This document shows positions 1 to 12,110 of a DNA stretch of 64,000 bases, piece by piece. The notes beneath the pieces are model-generated. The model saw only the letters and a list, made by a program, of their open reading frames with translations. It ran no database searches and was not told the origin of the DNA. The first letter of the stretch is position 1, and each line of letters begins with the position of its first letter. The position numbers and the translations under genes are program-made. Origin of the DNA: a bacterium (GTDB lineage: Bacteria; BMS3Abin14); contig CP070719.1 of NCBI GenBank assembly GCA_020350725.1, positions 376,837-440,836 of the forward strand. Reading direction: 5' to 3'.

Positions 1-2
1 CT

Positions 3-269
3 GTGGCGGTGGCCGCAATGCCCGGCGCCGCCCCCGGAGCCGCTGCGGAGGAGGAGAAGACCGAGTTCGACGTGGTTCTCTCCGAAGTGGGAGCCGAGAA
101 GATCAAGGTCATCAAGGTCGTGCGCTCCCTCACGGGCCTCGGGCTGAAAGAGGCCAAAGACCTCGTCGACGGGGCCCCAAACCCGGTCAAGGAGGGCGTT
201 TCCAAGGATGAGGCGGAGGATGCCAGGAAGCAGCTCGAAGAGGTCGGTGCCAAAGCGGACATCAAGTAG
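3..269 (+). CDS. rplL: 50S ribosomal protein L7/L12, C-terminal part (cut by window start)
   Basis: The frame is open to the left edge, so this is the end of a gene of about 125 codons and the apparent GTG start is internal. An Ala/Pro/Gly-rich flexible hinge (about residues 1-15) leads into the globular C-terminal domain, which has the conserved KIKVIKVVR and [14 protein letters not shown] segments. L7/L12 forms the ribosomal stalk that recruits and stimulates the translational GTPases, including EF-G and EF-Tu encoded further along. It sits 99 bp upstream of rpoB, the normal end of the rplJL-rpoBC arrangement. Confidence 0.95.
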   Translation: MAVAAMPGAAPGAAAEEEKTEFDVVLSEVGAEKIKVIKVVRSLTGLGLKEAKDLVDGAPNPVKEGVSKDEAEDARKQLEEVGAKADIK

Positions 270-290
270 AGCGCGGATGTTCCCAATTAT

Positions 291-328
291 GCTGACGGAG
301 GGAGTCCTCCGGGCTCCCTTCCGTCAGC
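291..328 (+). promoter_or_regulatory. Hairpin in the rplL-rpoB gap (attenuator or RNA processing site)
   Basis: The 5' arm at 291-304 pairs with 314-328 through about 14 base pairs with one bulged base. No T-run follows, so it is not a complete intrinsic terminator. In several bacteria the rplL-rpoB gap holds a partial attenuator or RNase III site that lowers rpoBC expression relative to the ribosomal genes. That role is inferred here from position and structure. Confidence 0.6.
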
Positions 329-368
329 CGTTCGATTCTAACGTCTATAGCTAAAACGGGGTGAGACG

Positions 369-3300
369 ATGGCAACAGCCACTCAGACCAGGTTCTCCCT
401 GAGAAGAGATTATTCAAGACTTCCTTCCATTATCAGCATGCCCAACCTCATTGAGGTCCAGAAGGAGTCTTACGAGAAATTCCTCCAGATGAATGTGGCG
501 CCGGCGGAGCGGGAGGAGATCGGCCTCCAGGCCGTATTCAAGGGGATCTTCCCCATCGAGGACTACTCCAGGACGACGCTCCTCGATTTCGTCGAATACG
601 ACATCAAGGAGCCCAAGTTCGATGTCCAGGAGTGTCAGGACCGGGGGATGACCTATGCGGCCCCCCTCAACGTGACGATCAGGCTCGTCCATCTGGACGT
701 GGACGAGGAGACGAAGAACAAGAAGGTGCGGGAGGTCAAGGAACAGGAGGTCTACCTCGGCGAGATCCCCCTCATGACCCCCAACGGAACCTTCACCATC
801 AACGGTACCGAGAGGGTCATCGTCAGCCAGCTCCACCGGTCTCCCGGCGTCTTCTACGAACTGGACAAGACAAAATCCATGCTCGGCGGCCGGCCCCTCT
901 ACTCTGCCCGTGTCATCCCATACCGGGGGTCGTGGCTCGATTTCGAGTACGATGCCAAGGGTCTGATCAACGTCAGGATCGACCGGAGGCGCAAGATCCC
1001 CGCCACCATCCTCCTCAAAGCGCTTGGCTTCGGCCCCGAGGAGATCATCCGGAACTTCTATCTCCTGGACGTCATCAGGCTGCAGAAGGGTAAGGCCTTC
1101 AAGAGGTATCAGAAGGAAACCCTCGAGTACCAGAAGGTCTCCCGGGATATTACGGACGGCCGGTCCGGTGAGGTCCTCGTGCGGGAGGGGAGGAAGGTAT
1201 ACTCCTCGACCATCCGAAAGATCGAGGCGGCCGAGATCGCCGAGTTCGAGGTCGATCCGGTCGAGGAGCTCGTCGGGAAGTATATCGCTTCGGATCTGAT
1301 CGACACGAACACGGGCGAGGTCATCGCCGAATGCAACGATCAGATCACACCGGAGATCTACGACCGCATCGTGGAGGCGGGGATCGGCGAGCTCGAGGTC
1401 ATCTTCATCGACAATCTGAAATACGAGACGTCCCTCAGGGACACTCTCGCCGCCGACAAGGTCAAGGACAACGACGAGGCTCTTCTGGAGATCTACCGGA
1501 AACTCCGGCCGGGTGATCCCCCGACCCTGGAAACCGCCAAGGCCCACTTCGACCGTCTCTTCTTCTCGGATGACCGTTACGATCTCTCCAAGGTCGGCCG
1601 GTTGAAGCTCAATAAAAAGCTCGGACTGGACACACCGCTGGGCATGCGGACCCTGATGAGCGAGGACATCATGGCCATCATGCAGTACCTGGTCAAACTG
1701 CGAAGCGGGGCGAAAGAAGTCCAGATGGACGACATCGACCACCTGGGGAACCGGAGAGTGAGGAGCGTCGGCGAGCTCCTCGAGAATCAGTTCCGCATCG
1801 GCCTGGTCCGGATGGAGAGGGCCATCAAGGAGAGGATGAGCATCCAGGAGATGGAAACGGTCATGCCTCACGACCTGATCAATGCCAAGCCCGTCTCGGC
1901 GGTGGTCAAGGAATTCTTCGGCAGCAGCCAGCTCTCCCAGTTCATGGACCAGACCAATCCCCTGTCCGAGATCACACACAAAAGGAGGCTGTCGGCCCTG
2001 GGCCCCGGCGGTCTGACCCGGGAGAGGGCCGGATTCGAGGTCAGGGACGTTCACCCCACCCACTACGGCCGCATCTGCCCCATCGAGACCCCGGAGGGCC
2101 CCAACATCGGCCTGATCTCCTCTCTGAGCACCTTTGCCCAGATCAACGAGTTCGGTTTCATCGAGACCCCCTACCGGATTGTGGACAACGCCAAAGTCAC
2201 TGACGAGATCGTGTACCTATCCGCGCTGGATGAGGACAAGTATATCATCGCCCAGGCCAACGCCCCCCTCGACAAGAGGGGCCGGTTCGTCAACGAGCTC
2301 GTTTCCTGCCGCAAGGGAGGAGAGCCGATCATGGTGGGCCGAGACGAGGTGAGCCTGATGGACGTGTCCCCGAAACAGCTCGTTTCCGTGGCTGCGTCGC
2401 TCATCCCCTTTCTGGAAAACGACGACGCCAACAGAGCTCTCATGGGATCCAACATGCAGAGGCAGGCCGTTCCGCTTCTCAAGACCGGCACACCGCTGGT
2501 CGGCACGGGGATGGAGGCAACCGCCGCCAGAGATTCCGGCGCCGTCGTGGTTGCCAAGAGGAGCGGCAGGGTGGAAAGCGTCGATGCCGGACGGGTCGTC
2601 ATCCAGGTCGATGAGTCCGAGGAGGACAAGGAAGGAGTCGAGGGCTCCTCGAACGTCGACATCTACCATCTGATCAAGTTCAAGAGATCGAACCAGAACA
2701 CCTGTATCAATCAGGTTCCCATAGTCGAACCCGGCCAGATCGTCGCAACCGGCGACGTCATCGCCGACGGGCCGGCCACGGACGGCGGGGAGCTGGCCCT
2801 CGGTCAGAATATCCTCGTGGCCTTCATGCCCTGGGGCGGCTACAACTTCGAGGATTCCATCCTGGTGAGCGAGAGGCTCGTCCAGGACGACGTCTTCACC
2901 TCCATCCACATCGAGGAGTTCGAGGTCATGGCCCGGGACACCAAGCTGGGCAAGGAGGAGATCACCAGGGATATTCCCAATGTGGGGGAGGATGCCCTCA
3001 AGGACCTTGACGAGGCCGGTATCGTCCGCATCGGAGCCGAGGTCAAATCGGGCGACATCCTCGTCGGCAAGGTCACCCCGAAGGGGGAGACGCAGCTGAC
3101 GCCCGAGGAGAAACTCCTCCGGGCCATCTTCGGCGAGAAGGCCGGTGACGTGAGGGACACATCCCTTCGGGTCCCGCCCGGAGTGGAGGGGGTCGTCATC
3201 GACGTGAAGGTCTTCTCCCGGAGGGGCATGGACAAGGACGCCCGCGCTCAGGCCATCGAGGATGAACAGGTGGCCCGTTATATCAAGGACAGGGACGACG

Positions 3301-4523
3301 AGATCAGGATCGTACGCAACAGCATGTACGAGAAGATCCGGTCCACCATCAACGGCAAGAAGCTGGCCGCCGACGTCAAGGCCCCCGACGGATCCGTCCT
3401 GAGCAAGAAGGACGGCAAGGTCACGAACAAGATCCTCGACGAGCTCCCCAAGATCAAGTGGTTCGACATTCCTCTCACCGACCCGAAGGCCCTCGAGAGG
3501 ATGGCCCTCCTGCGGCAGCGGTCCGAGAACCAGGAGGAGATGATCAGGACCCTGTTCGACGGCAAGATCGAGAAGCTCAGAAAGGGTGACGAGCTTCCGC
3601 CGGGCGTCATCAAAATGGTCAAGGTATACCTTGCCATCAAGAGACATCTCTCCGTCGGGGACAAGATGGCCGGCCGACACGGCAACAAGGGCGTCCTGTC
3701 CAAAATCGTCCCGGTTGAGGACATGCCATATATGGAAGACGGCACGCCGGTCGATATGATCCTGAATCCCCTCGGCGTCCCCAGCCGGATGAACGTAGGC
3801 CAGATCCTGGAGACAATGCTGGGCTGGGCGGCGAAGGGGATCGGTGACAGGATCGACGAGATGCTCACCAACAGCACGAGCCCGGCGAAGGTGAGGCAGT
3901 TTCTCAAGAAGATCTACACACCCGACCAGGCCACCGAGTCCTCGTCGAAGGCGGTCGACCTGATCAACAGCCTGGAGGATGAAGAGGTCTTACGCCTGGT
4001 CGACACCATGAGGCCAGGACTCCGGGTCGCCTCACCGGTCTTCGACGGGGCCCACGAGGAGGAGATCCAGACACTCCTCACCATGGCCGACCTCCCCATC
4101 AGGGGGCAGGCCCGCCTTTTCGACGGTCGGACCGGTCATCCCTTCCACCGGAAGGTGACCGTTGGATTCATCTACATGATGAAGCTTCACCACCTCGTGG
4201 ATGACAAGATCCACGCCCGGTCCATCGGCCCGTATTCGTTGGTCACGCAGCAGCCCCTGGGCGGCAAGGCCCAGTTCGGAGGTCAGAGGTTCGGAGAGAT
4301 GGAAGTGTGGGCGCTTGAGGGATACGGTGCGGCCCACACCCTGCAGGAGATGCTCACCGTGAAATCCGATGACGTGGCCGGCCGGACCAAGATGTACGAG
4401 GCCATCGTCAAGGGAAACAATGCCATGGAGGCCGGCCTCCCTGAATCCTTCAACGTACTGGTAAAAGAGCTCCAGAGCTTCTGCCTGGATGTGGAGTTGC
4501 TGGAGGTTGAGGACGAGACGTGA
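369..4523 (+). CDS. rpoB: DNA-directed RNA polymerase subunit beta
   Basis: The product is 1384 aa, full length for the family. The ATG at 369 follows a GGGGTGAG Shine-Dalgarno. It is the catalytic beta subunit of RNA polymerase. Visible landmarks are the N-terminal [20 protein letters not shown] segment, the rifampicin-pocket region [17 protein letters not shown]...[12 protein letters not shown], which looks like the susceptible type, the [12 protein letters not shown] block, the [13 protein letters not shown] lysine/histidine motif and the C-terminal [20 protein letters not shown] clamp segment. rpoC follows after 74 bp in the usual order. A long antisense open frame over its 5' part is a codon-bias shadow. 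Confidence 0.99.
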   Translation: MATATQTRFSLRRDYSRLPSIISMPNLIEVQKESYEKFLQMNVAPAEREEIGLQAVFKGIFPIEDYSRTTLLDFVEYDIKEPKFDVQECQDRGMTYAAPLNVTIRLVHLDVDEETKNKKVREVKEQEVYLGEIPLMTPNGTFTINGTERVIVSQLHRSPGVFYELDKTKSMLGGRPLYSARVIPYRGSWLDFEYDAKGLINVRIDRRRKIPATILLKALGFGPEEIIRNFYLLDVIRLQKGKAFKRYQKETLEYQKVSRDITDGRSGEVLVREGRKVYSSTIRKIEAAEIAEFEVDPVEELVGKYIASDLIDTNTGEVIAECNDQITPEIYDRIVEAGIGELEVIFIDNLKYETSLRDTLAADKVKDNDEALLEIYRKLRPGDPPTLETAKAHFDRLFFSDDRYDLSKVGRLKLNKKLGLDTPLGMRTLMSEDIMAIMQYLVKLRSGAKEVQMDDIDHLGNRRVRSVGELLENQFRIGLVRMERAIKERMSIQEMETVMPHDLINAKPVSAVVKEFFGSSQLSQFMDQTNPLSEITHKRRLSALGPGGLTRERAGFEVRDVHPTHYGRICPIETPEGPNIGLISSLSTFAQINEFGFIETPYRIVDNAKVTDEIVYLSALDEDKYIIAQANAPLDKRGRFVNELVSCRKGGEPIMVGRDEVSLMDVSPKQLVSVAASLIPFLENDDANRALMGSNMQRQAVPLLKTGTPLVGTGMEATAARDSGAVVVAKRSGRVESVDAGRVVIQVDESEEDKEGVEGSSNVDIYHLIKFKRSNQNTCINQVPIVEPGQIVATGDVIADGPATDGGELALGQNILVAFMPWGGYNFEDSILVSERLVQDDVFTSIHIEEFEVMARDTKLGKEEITRDIPNVGEDALKDLDEAGIVRIGAEVKSGDILVGKVTPKGETQLTPEEKLLRAIFGEKAGDVRDTSLRVPPGVEGVVIDVKVFSRRGMDKDARAQAIEDEQVARYIKDRDDEIRIVRNSMYEKIRSTINGKKLAADVKAPDGSVLSKKDGKVTNKILDELPKIKWFDIPLTDPKALERMALLRQRSENQEEMIRTLFDGKIEKLRKGDELPPGVIKMVKVYLAIKRHLSVGDKMAGRHGNKGVLSKIVPVEDMPYMEDGTPVDMILNPLGVPSRMNVGQILETMLGWAAKGIGDRIDEMLTNSTSPAKVRQFLKKIYTPDQATESSSKAVDLINSLEDEEVLRLVDTMRPGLRVASPVFDGAHEEEIQTLLTMADLPIRGQARLFDGRTGHPFHRKVTVGFIYMMKLHHLVDDKIHARSIGPYSLVTQQPLGGKAQFGGQRFGEMEVWALEGYGAAHTLQEMLTVKSDDVAGRTKMYEAIVKGNNAMEAGLPESFNVLVKELQSFCLDVELLEVEDET

Positions 4524-4597
4524 CACCGGGCGCATCATCCCGCGGGGAGCACTCAGGTGCTTAGATCCCCTGTATTATATGGTTACGGAGGTATTCC

Positions 4598-7500
4598 ATG
4601 CCTTTAACAGATTTCTACAGTGAGTATTTCGACAGGCCGAAGTACCCGACCAACTTCAACTCCATCAGGCTTAAACTCGCCTCACCGGACAAGATCCGGG
4701 CGTGGTCCTACGGCGAGGTCAAGAAACCGGAGACGATCAACTACAGGACCTTCAAGCCGGAGAGGGACGGCCTGTTCTGCGCCAAGATCTTCGGCCCCAC
4801 GAAGGATTACGAGTGCAACTGCGGCAAATACAAAAGGATGAAACACAGGGGCATCGTGTGCGAGAAGTGCGGCGTGGAGGTCATTCAGTCCAAGGTCCGG
4901 CGTGAACGGTTGGGACACATCGAGCTGGCCTCGCCCGTCGCACACATCTGGTTCATGAAGGGGATTCCGAGCCGTATCGGTCTCATGCTCGACATGTCCC
5001 TCAGGGAACTGGAGAGAGTGCTCTATTTCGAGGAATACATCGTCCTGGATCCGGGAGGCGAGGAGACCGGCCTTAAGGAAATGGACCTCGTTTCCGAGGA
5101 CCGGTTCCGGGAGCTGAGGGAGAGATTCGGGGACACCTTCATCGTCGGCATGGGAGCTGAGGCGATCCGCGATCTCCTGACGCGTATCGATCTGGACCCC
5201 GTGGCCGGCGATCTGAGACAGGAGATGCTCGAGACCAATTCCGAGGCCAAACGGAAGAAGATCGTCAAGAGGCTCAAGACAGTGGAATCCTTCCGGGAAT
5301 CGGGCAACAGGCCCGAGTGGATGATCCTCGACGTGATCCCCGTTCTGCCGCCGGAGCTGAGGCCCCTGGTCCCACTGGATGGGGGACGTTTCGCCACTTC
5401 GGACCTCAACGATCTCTATCGGAGGGTCATCAACAGGAACAACCGCCTCAAGAGGCTCATGGAGCTCCGGGCACCGGAGATCATCGTCCGAAACGAGAAG
5501 AGGATGCTCCAGGAGGCCGTGGATGCCCTGTTCGACAACGGGCGCCGCGGCCGCCCCATAGTGGGATCCAACAAGAGGCCCCTCAAATCACTGAGCGACA
5601 TGCTCAAGGGAAAACAGGGCCGTTTCCGCCAGAACCTGCTCGGCAAGAGGGTGGACTACTCGGGGCGGAGCGTCATCGTCATAGGCCCCGAGCTGAAGCT
5701 CCACCAATGCGGGCTGCCCAAGAAGATGGCCCTGGAGCTCTTCAAGCCCTTCATCTATCAGAAGCTGGAGCAGTACGAGCACGTCACGACCATCAAGAGC
5801 GCCAAGAAGATGGTGGAAAAGGAGAGGCCGGAAGTCTGGGATGTCCTCGACGAGGTGATCAAGGACCATCCTGTTCTGCTCAACCGGGCGCCAACCCTTC
5901 ACAGGCTCGGTATCCAGGCCTTTGAGCCCGTCCTCATCGAGGGAAAAGCCATCCAGCTGCATCCGTTGGTCTGTGCCGCATTCAATGCCGACTTCGACGG
6001 GGACCAGATGGCCGTTCACGTGCCCCTGTCGCTGGAGGCCCAGTTAGAGGCCAGGACCCTCATGCTCGCCACCAACAATGTCCTGTCTCCAGCCAACGGC
6101 AGGCCCATTGTCGTTCCGACCCAGGACATCGTCCTGGGGGCCTACTGGATGACGAAAGAGCGACCCAAATCGAAGGGCGATGGTCTGATCTTCGCCAACT
6201 TCGACGAGGTGCGCATGGCCTATGACCGGGATGCCGTGGCCCTCCAGGCCATGATCAAGGTCCGCCACAACGGGGAGCTGGTCGATACCACCGTGGGCAG
6301 GGTCCTCCTCTACGAGATCATGCCGGTCGAGATCCCCTTCGAGAGGGTCAACCAGCTACTGCGCAAAAAGGAGATCGGAGAGCTCGTCAAGAAATCCTTC
6401 GTCCTGGCCGGGAGCGAGAAGACCATTTACCTGCTTGACAACCTCAAGGACATGGGCTTCGCCTACGCGACCCAGTCCGGCCTGTCCATCTGCATCGAGG
6501 ACATGCACGTTCCGATCAGCAAGGCGGATCTGCTCGAGCACGCCGAGAAAGAGGTCGGTGAGGTCCAGGCCCAGTATACGGACGGCCTCATCACCGACGG
6601 GGAACGCTACAACAAGGTCGTGGACATCTGGGCCAACGTCACCGAAGAGATCGCCCGCGAGGTCAACAAGACCCTCGAGGACGAGGGAACCGAGGGCGTT
6701 GGACGGTTCAACTCCATCTACATGATGGCCGATTCCGGCGCGCGGGGATCGGCCCAGCAGATCAGGCAGCTGGCCGGCATGAGAGGCCTGATGGCCAAGC
6801 CCTCCGGTGAGATCATCGAAACTCCCATCAGAGCCAATTTCAGGGAAGGCCTTAAGGTCCTCGAGTACTTCATCTCCACCCACGGCGCCAGGAAGGGCCT
6901 TGCCGATACAGCCCTGAAGACGGCCAATTCAGGATATCTGACCAGGCGGCTCATCGATGTCGCTCAGGACTGCATCGTCACCTCGGATGACTGCGGGACG
7001 CCCGACGGGATCATCGTCACCTCACTGGTCGAGAGCGGTGAGGTCATCCAGCCGCTCGAGGAGAGGATCCTCGGCCGCATCGCCCTCGAGGACATTCGGG
7101 ATCCCGAGACGGAGGAGGTCATTGTCCCCTCCGGTGAGGAGATCGACGAGGAAGGGGTGCAGGAGATCGACCGCAGGGGCCTGGGATACGAGGGTGTCGC
7201 CATACGTTCGGTGCTCACCTGCCGTTCCACCCAGGGCGTCTGCGCCAGGTGCTACGGCCGGGACCTCGCCCGTGGCAGGCTGGCCGCCGTTGGAGAGGCC
7301 GTCGGGATCATCGCCGCTCAGTCCATAGGCGAGCCCGGTACACAGCTGACCATGAGGACCTTCCACATCGGGGGGACGGCCAGCCGGCGGGTCGAGCAGA
7401 CGTCTCTCGAGGCGCCCATTCCCGGTACCGTTCGTTTTATCAACTTGAGCACGATCCAGAACAGGGACGGCGATCTGGTGGTGATGAACAGGCACGGGGA

Positions 7501-8692
7501 GATCGCCATCACCGACGACAGCGGAAGAGAGAAGAAGAGATATCCTGTGATCTACGGGGCAAAACTCAAGATCGGAGACGCCGTCGACGTCGAGGCCGGC
7601 CAGCTTCTGGCCGAGTGGGACCCCTTCAGCACGCCCATCCTCACCGAGGTGGGCGGGCACGTGAAATTCGGCGATATCATCGAAGGAAGGACCATGAAGG
7701 AGCAGGTGGACGAGGTGACCGGAATAGCGAGCAAGGTGATCACCGAATACCAGGGGACCGACCTGCGCCCGAGGATCTCCATCAAGAGCGACGAGGGCAA
7801 GACCCTCAGGGTCCCCGGCACCAAGTCCACGGCCAGGTATTTCATGCCCTCCTCGGCCATTATCCTGGTCAACGAGGGCGACCCGGTTCAGCCGGGCGAC
7901 ATCATCGCCAAGATCCCCATCGAGACCACCAAGACGAAGGACATCACGGGTGGTCTGCCCCGTGTGGCGGAGCTGTTCGAGGCCCGCGTGCCCAAAGAGC
8001 AGGCCACCATCAGCGAGATCGACGGGACGGTCCACTTCGGAAGGGACGTCAAGGGCAAGAGGCGGATCGAGATCAGACCCGACGTCGGTGAGCCGAGGGA
8101 GTATCTTATCCCCCGCGGCAAGCACATCAGCGTTCACGAGGGCGATCGGGTCAGGGCCGGAGAACCCCTCATGGACGGTTCACCCAACCCCCACGACATC
8201 CTTCACGTCCTGGGGGAAAAGGAACTCCAGAAATACCTGGTGAACGAGGTCCAGGAGGTCTATCTCCTCCAGGGAGTCAAGATAAACGACAAGCACATCG
8301 AGGTCATCATCCGTCAGATGCTGAGGAAGGTGCGCATAGAGGATGTCGGCGACACCGGGTTCCTCGTCGGTGAGCAGGTAGACAGGTTCGACTTCGTCAG
8401 GGAGAACCAGAGGGTCATCGTGGAGGGGGGAGCCCCGGCCACCGGCAAGCCCATCCTGCAGGGGATCACAAAGGCGGCCCTCAACACGGAGAGCTTCATC
8501 TCGGCAGCCTCTTTCCAGGAGACCACCCGAGTCCTCACCGAGGCGGGGATATCCGGGAAAGTCGACTATCTGAGAGGCCTCAAGGAGAATGTCATCGTCG
8601 GCCGGCTGATCCCGGCCGGAACCGGGCTGAAGAGTTACTGCGACTCGGGTATAAAGCCCAAGGATCTCGCCGAAGGCAAGCTCGCCCAATAG
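4598..8692 (+). CDS. rpoC: DNA-directed RNA polymerase subunit beta'
   Basis: The product is 1364 aa and complete. The N-terminal zinc finger uses C73, C75, C88 and C91. The catalytic NADFDGD motif supplies the Mg-binding aspartates D465, D467 and D469. The Cys set around [17 protein letters not shown] forms the second zinc site, followed by the trigger-loop and bridge-helix region with [24 protein letters not shown]. The ATG follows a GGAGG at 4586-4590. A strong terminator 71 bp downstream separates the rpoBC unit from the str cluster. Confidence 0.99.
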   Translation: MPLTDFYSEYFDRPKYPTNFNSIRLKLASPDKIRAWSYGEVKKPETINYRTFKPERDGLFCAKIFGPTKDYECNCGKYKRMKHRGIVCEKCGVEVIQSKVRRERLGHIELASPVAHIWFMKGIPSRIGLMLDMSLRELERVLYFEEYIVLDPGGEETGLKEMDLVSEDRFRELRERFGDTFIVGMGAEAIRDLLTRIDLDPVAGDLRQEMLETNSEAKRKKIVKRLKTVESFRESGNRPEWMILDVIPVLPPELRPLVPLDGGRFATSDLNDLYRRVINRNNRLKRLMELRAPEIIVRNEKRMLQEAVDALFDNGRRGRPIVGSNKRPLKSLSDMLKGKQGRFRQNLLGKRVDYSGRSVIVIGPELKLHQCGLPKKMALELFKPFIYQKLEQYEHVTTIKSAKKMVEKERPEVWDVLDEVIKDHPVLLNRAPTLHRLGIQAFEPVLIEGKAIQLHPLVCAAFNADFDGDQMAVHVPLSLEAQLEARTLMLATNNVLSPANGRPIVVPTQDIVLGAYWMTKERPKSKGDGLIFANFDEVRMAYDRDAVALQAMIKVRHNGELVDTTVGRVLLYEIMPVEIPFERVNQLLRKKEIGELVKKSFVLAGSEKTIYLLDNLKDMGFAYATQSGLSICIEDMHVPISKADLLEHAEKEVGEVQAQYTDGLITDGERYNKVVDIWANVTEEIAREVNKTLEDEGTEGVGRFNSIYMMADSGARGSAQQIRQLAGMRGLMAKPSGEIIETPIRANFREGLKVLEYFISTHGARKGLADTALKTANSGYLTRRLIDVAQDCIVTSDDCGTPDGIIVTSLVESGEVIQPLEERILGRIALEDIRDPETEEVIVPSGEEIDEEGVQEIDRRGLGYEGVAIRSVLTCRSTQGVCARCYGRDLARGRLAAVGEAVGIIAAQSIGEPGTQLTMRTFHIGGTASRRVEQTSLEAPIPGTVRFINLSTIQNRDGDLVVMNRHGEIAITDDSGREKKRYPVIYGAKLKIGDAVDVEAGQLLAEWDPFSTPILTEVGGHVKFGDIIEGRTMKEQVDEVTGIASKVITEYQGTDLRPRISIKSDEGKTLRVPGTKSTARYFMPSSAIILVNEGDPVQPGDIIAKIPIETTKTKDITGGLPRVAELFEARVPKEQATISEIDGTVHFGRDVKGKRRIEIRPDVGEPREYLIPRGKHISVHEGDRVRAGEPLMDGSPNPHDILHVLGEKELQKYLVNEVQEVYLLQGVKINDKHIEVIIRQMLRKVRIEDVGDTGFLVGEQVDRFDFVRENQRVIVEGGAPATGKPILQGITKAALNTESFISAASFQETTRVLTEAGISGKVDYLRGLKENVIVGRLIPAGTGLKSYCDSGIKPKDLAEGKLAQ

Positions 8693-8763
8693 TCGGCCCT
8701 TAACCGACCCCTTCTGGATAAGGGCTCGGCCCGCACGCCAGGGGGATCGCCGACAGAATGCAT

Positions 8764-8799
8764 GCGGACGGGATGTCAACCATCCCGTCCGCTTTTATT
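8764..8799 (+). terminator. Intrinsic terminator after rpoC
   Basis: A perfect 12-bp GC-rich stem (8764-8775 with 8781-8792) closes a TCAAC loop and is followed directly by TTTTATT. This is a textbook Rho-independent terminator, placed to end the rplL-rpoB-rpoC transcript before the str-cluster promoter. Confidence 0.93.
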
Positions 8800-8834
8800 G
8801 GTCACGCAAATCCGAAATCCCGTACGGTTTTGGC

Positions 8835-8863
8835 TTGACAAATACTCCCGGTGCTGTTAGCTT
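8835..8863 (+). promoter_or_regulatory. Probable sigma-70 promoter of the rpsL (str) cluster
   Basis: A perfect TTGACA lies at 8835-8840. A TTAGCT/TAGCTT hexamer follows at a 16-17 bp spacing (8857-8863), a modest match to the -10 consensus. It sits just downstream of the rpoC terminator and upstream of the str, S10, spc and alpha genes, where a strong promoter is expected. The -10 is the weak part of the call. Confidence 0.55.
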
Positions 8864-9075
8864 CACCAAGTTTTCCCCAAGCTACATCAGCCGTGGGGGT
8901 AATACAAACAGAGGTAAAAAAACAGTTGGTCTGGCGGGGACTTACGAGCATGCTCCCGGAACCCGCAGCGCTTCCTGCGGAAGCCCGGAGCGGAGGCTCC
9001 AGCCCGCGACAGGATCGTTTTGTCCTTTCGAAGGTTCAGGGGGACAGGACTGCATTTCTTGAAGGAGTGGACGGT
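8864..9075 (+). promoter_or_regulatory. Long structured leader upstream of rpsL
   Basis: About 210 bases separate the predicted promoter from the rpsL start. The stretch contains inverted repeats such as CCGCAG/CTGCGG (about 8960-8980) and a GGAG Shine-Dalgarno at 9064-9067. An N-terminally extended rpsL frame runs through it, but the extension has no ribosomal-protein character and S12 normally starts MPT. A leader this long could carry autogenous control by a ribosomal protein, though I recognise no known binding motif. Confidence 0.4.
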
Positions 9076-9447
9076 ATGCCGACACTGAATCAACTGGTGA
9101 GAAAGAGCCGGAAGAATGTGACCAAAAAATCCAAGAGTCCGGCCATGCAGCAGTGCCCGCAGAAAAGGGGTGTGTGCACCCGCGTCTACACCACCACCCC
9201 CAAGAAGCCCAACTCCGCACTGCGGAAGGTGGCCAGGGTCAGGCTTACCAACGGTATCGAGGTGACCTCCTACATCCCGGGGGTGGGGCACAACCTCCAG
9301 GAGCACTCCGTTGTGCTTATCAGGGGCGGCAGGGTCAAGGACCTCCCGGGTGTGAGGTACCACATCGTCCGGGGGAGTCTGGATACGGCTGGAGTTGCCG
9401 ACAGGAGGCAGAGTCGATCCAAATACGGAGCAAAGAGGCCCAAGTAG
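9076..9447 (+). CDS. rpsL: 30S ribosomal protein S12
   Basis: The product is 123 aa. The start was set at the ATG at 9076 because the protein then begins [12 protein letters not shown], the invariant S12 N-terminus, with GGAG upstream. S12 is a decoding-site protein of the small subunit. The conserved loops [18 protein letters not shown] and [16 protein letters not shown] are intact, including the lysines (TPKKPNSA) where streptomycin-resistance changes usually fall, so it appears wild type. It heads the rpsL-rpsG-fusA-tuf cluster. Confidence 0.97.
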   Translation: MPTLNQLVRKSRKNVTKKSKSPAMQQCPQKRGVCTRVYTTTPKKPNSALRKVARVRLTNGIEVTSYIPGVGHNLQEHSVVLIRGGRVKDLPGVRYHIVRGSLDTAGVADRRQSRSKYGAKRPK

Positions 9448-9469
9448 GGTCGGTAGAGTTCGGAGGTAA

Positions 9470-9946
<477 letters not shown>

Positions 9947-9988
9947 GGCGGCGAGATCAATCGCCCTCAGAATATCTGGAGTTGTCAC

Positions 9989-12070
9989 GTGGCCAGGCAG
10001 TATCAGTTGGATAAACACAGAAACATCGGCATCATGGCCCACATCGATGCCGGCAAGACCACTACGACGGAGAGGATCCTCTTCTACACCGGGGTCTCCC
10101 ACAAGATGGGAGAGGTCCACGACGGTGCTGCGGTGATGGACTGGATGGAGCAGGAGCAGGAGAGGGGAATTACCATCACGTCGGCGGCCACCACCTCTTT
10201 CTGGAAGGATACCCGCATCAATATCATCGACACTCCCGGCCACGTTGACTTCACGGTCGAGGTTGAGCGATCCCTGAGGGTCCTGGATGGCGCCATCGCT
10301 GTTTTCTGTTCCGTGGGCGGCGTCGAACCGCAGTCGGAGACCGTGTGGCGGCAGGCTGACAAATACCACGTTCCCAGAGTGGCCTTCGTCAACAAGATGG
10401 ATCGGACAGGAGCCGATTTCAGCCGTGTTGTCCGCATGATGAAGGACAGGCTCGGCGCCAACGCGGTCCCCATTCAGCTGCCCATCGGCTCGGAGGAACA
10501 TTTCAGGGGTGTTATCGATCTGGTGCGCGGGGTGTGCTACACCTTCGACGAGAGCACCCTGGGCGCGAAGATGGAGGAGGGCCCGATCCCACAGGACATG
10601 GTGGAACGGGTCGATGAGGCAAGGGAGACGTTGATCGAAGCCCTGGCCGATGTGGATGATACCCTTCTGGAGCGCTATCTGGAGGGGGGCGAGATCGACG
10701 AGGGAGAGATCAAAAAAGCCATCAGAAGAGCCACTCTCCGCCTGGTCATCGTCCCGGTGCTCTGCGGGTCCGCCTTTAAGAACAAGGGGGTTCAGCCTCT
10801 GCTGGACGCAGTGGTGGACTACCTCCCATCGCCCCTCGATGTTCCGCCCGTCACCGCCACCAGCCTCCAGTCCGGTGAATCCATTGAGATCACCGCCGAT
10901 GACGAGAAACCCTTCTCCGCACTGGCATTCAAGATCATGACCGACCCCTATGTCGGACAGCTGACATTCATCAGGATCTACTCGGGTCACCTGGGGGCGG
11001 GAAGCTACGTTCTGAACACGACCACCGGCAAGAAGGAAAGGATCGGCCGTCTCCTCAAAATGCACTCCAACAAGAGAGAGGACATCAAGGACGTATATTC
11101 CGGGGACATTGTGGCCTGCGTGGGCCTGTCCAAAACCCTGACGGGAGACACGCTCTGCGATCCGGAAAGGCCGGTTAGCCTGGAGGAGATGGAATTTCCA
11201 AAACCGGTGATCTCCATCGCCATCGAACCGAAAACCCAGGCCGACCAGGATAAGCTGAGCGCATCCCTGGCCAAGCTTTCCCAGGAGGATCCCACCTTCC
11301 GAGTCAGCACGGATCCGGATACGGGGCAGACCCTGATCTCAGGCATGGGCGAACTTCACCTGGAGATCATCGTGGATCGGCTCATGCGGGAGTTCAAGGT
11401 CGGCGCCAACGTGGGCAAGCCCCAGGTGGCTTACCGTGAGACCATCACCGCCTCCGTCAAGGCGGAGGGACGTTTCGTCAAACAGAGCGGTGGGCGCGGG
11501 CAATACGGTCACGTTCTTGTCGAGATGTCGCCGAACGAAGCCGGGACGGGATTCACCTTCCACAACAACATCATCGGCGGAGCGATCCCCAAGGAATTCA
11601 TTCCGTCGGTGAGCAAGGGCATCGAGGAGGCAATGGAGCAGGGGATCCTCGCCGGTTTCCCGATGATCGATGTCAACGTCTCCCTTTACGACGGCTCCTA
11701 TCACGAGGTGGATTCCTCCGAGATGGCCTTTAAAGTGGCCGGTTCTCTGGCCTTCAAAGACGGGGCGCGGAAGGCCGGGGCCGTCCTCCTCGAACCCATC
11801 ATGGATGTCGAGGTGGTCGTTCCGGAGGAGTACATGGGAGATGTCATGGGGGATCTCAACGCCAGGCGGGGCAGGGTCACCAGTATGGATGAAAGGGCCG
11901 GTGCCAAGGTCATCACCTGCCTTGTACCCCTGGCGGAGATGTTCGGCTACGCCACCGACCTGAGGTCCATGACACAGGGAAGGGCGACCTACACGATGCA
12001 TTACGCTCATTATGAGCGGGTTCCGCAGAATATCGCCGAAGAGGTCATGGCACAGTCCGGCGTTGCCTGA
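9989..12070 (+). CDS. fusA: Translation elongation factor G
   Basis: The product is 693 aa, with a GTG start giving [29 protein letters not shown] is the GTPase that drives tRNA-mRNA translocation. The G-domain motifs are all present: G1 AHIDAGKTT, switch-[17 protein letters not shown], and NKMDRTGAD. Domain IV has the GGRGQYGHV loop. Length and domain order are standard, without the extra insertions of mitochondrial-like EF-G2 paralogues. It lies between rpsG and tuf, as in most bacteria. Confidence 0.98.
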   Translation: MARQYQLDKHRNIGIMAHIDAGKTTTTERILFYTGVSHKMGEVHDGAAVMDWMEQEQERGITITSAATTSFWKDTRINIIDTPGHVDFTVEVERSLRVLDGAIAVFCSVGGVEPQSETVWRQADKYHVPRVAFVNKMDRTGADFSRVVRMMKDRLGANAVPIQLPIGSEEHFRGVIDLVRGVCYTFDESTLGAKMEEGPIPQDMVERVDEARETLIEALADVDDTLLERYLEGGEIDEGEIKKAIRRATLRLVIVPVLCGSAFKNKGVQPLLDAVVDYLPSPLDVPPVTATSLQSGESIEITADDEKPFSALAFKIMTDPYVGQLTFIRIYSGHLGAGSYVLNTTTGKKERIGRLLKMHSNKREDIKDVYSGDIVACVGLSKTLTGDTLCDPERPVSLEEMEFPKPVISIAIEPKTQADQDKLSASLAKLSQEDPTFRVSTDPDTGQTLISGMGELHLEIIVDRLMREFKVGANVGKPQVAYRETITASVKAEGRFVKQSGGRGQYGHVLVEMSPNEAGTGFTFHNNIIGGAIPKEFIPSVSKGIEEAMEQGILAGFPMIDVNVSLYDGSYHEVDSSEMAFKVAGSLAFKDGARKAGAVLLEPIMDVEVVVPEEYMGDVMGDLNARRGRVTSMDERAGAKVITCLVPLAEMFGYATDLRSMTQGRATYTMHYAHYERVPQNIAEEVMAQSGVA

Positions 12071-12110
12071 AAAGCGATTAGACTGAAGGATTTACCGTAA
12101 GGAGGAGATG

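Noticed and set aside
329-338. GTTCGATTC resembling a tRNA T-loop in the rplL-rpoB gap
   Set aside because: No cloverleaf can be drawn around it; the flanking bases belong to the hairpin and the rpoB leader.
414-2063. Long antisense frame opposite rpoB (549 codons)
   Set aside because: It is a shadow of GC-rich codon bias: low-complexity Leu/Asp/Val/Gly-rich translation, no ribosome-binding site and full overlap with rpoB.
2217-3680. Second long antisense frame opposite rpoB
   Set aside because: It has the same shadow pattern as the first and no recognisable domain.
7022-8137. Antisense frame opposite rpoC
   Set aside because: It mirrors the rpoC codon pattern and has no family features.
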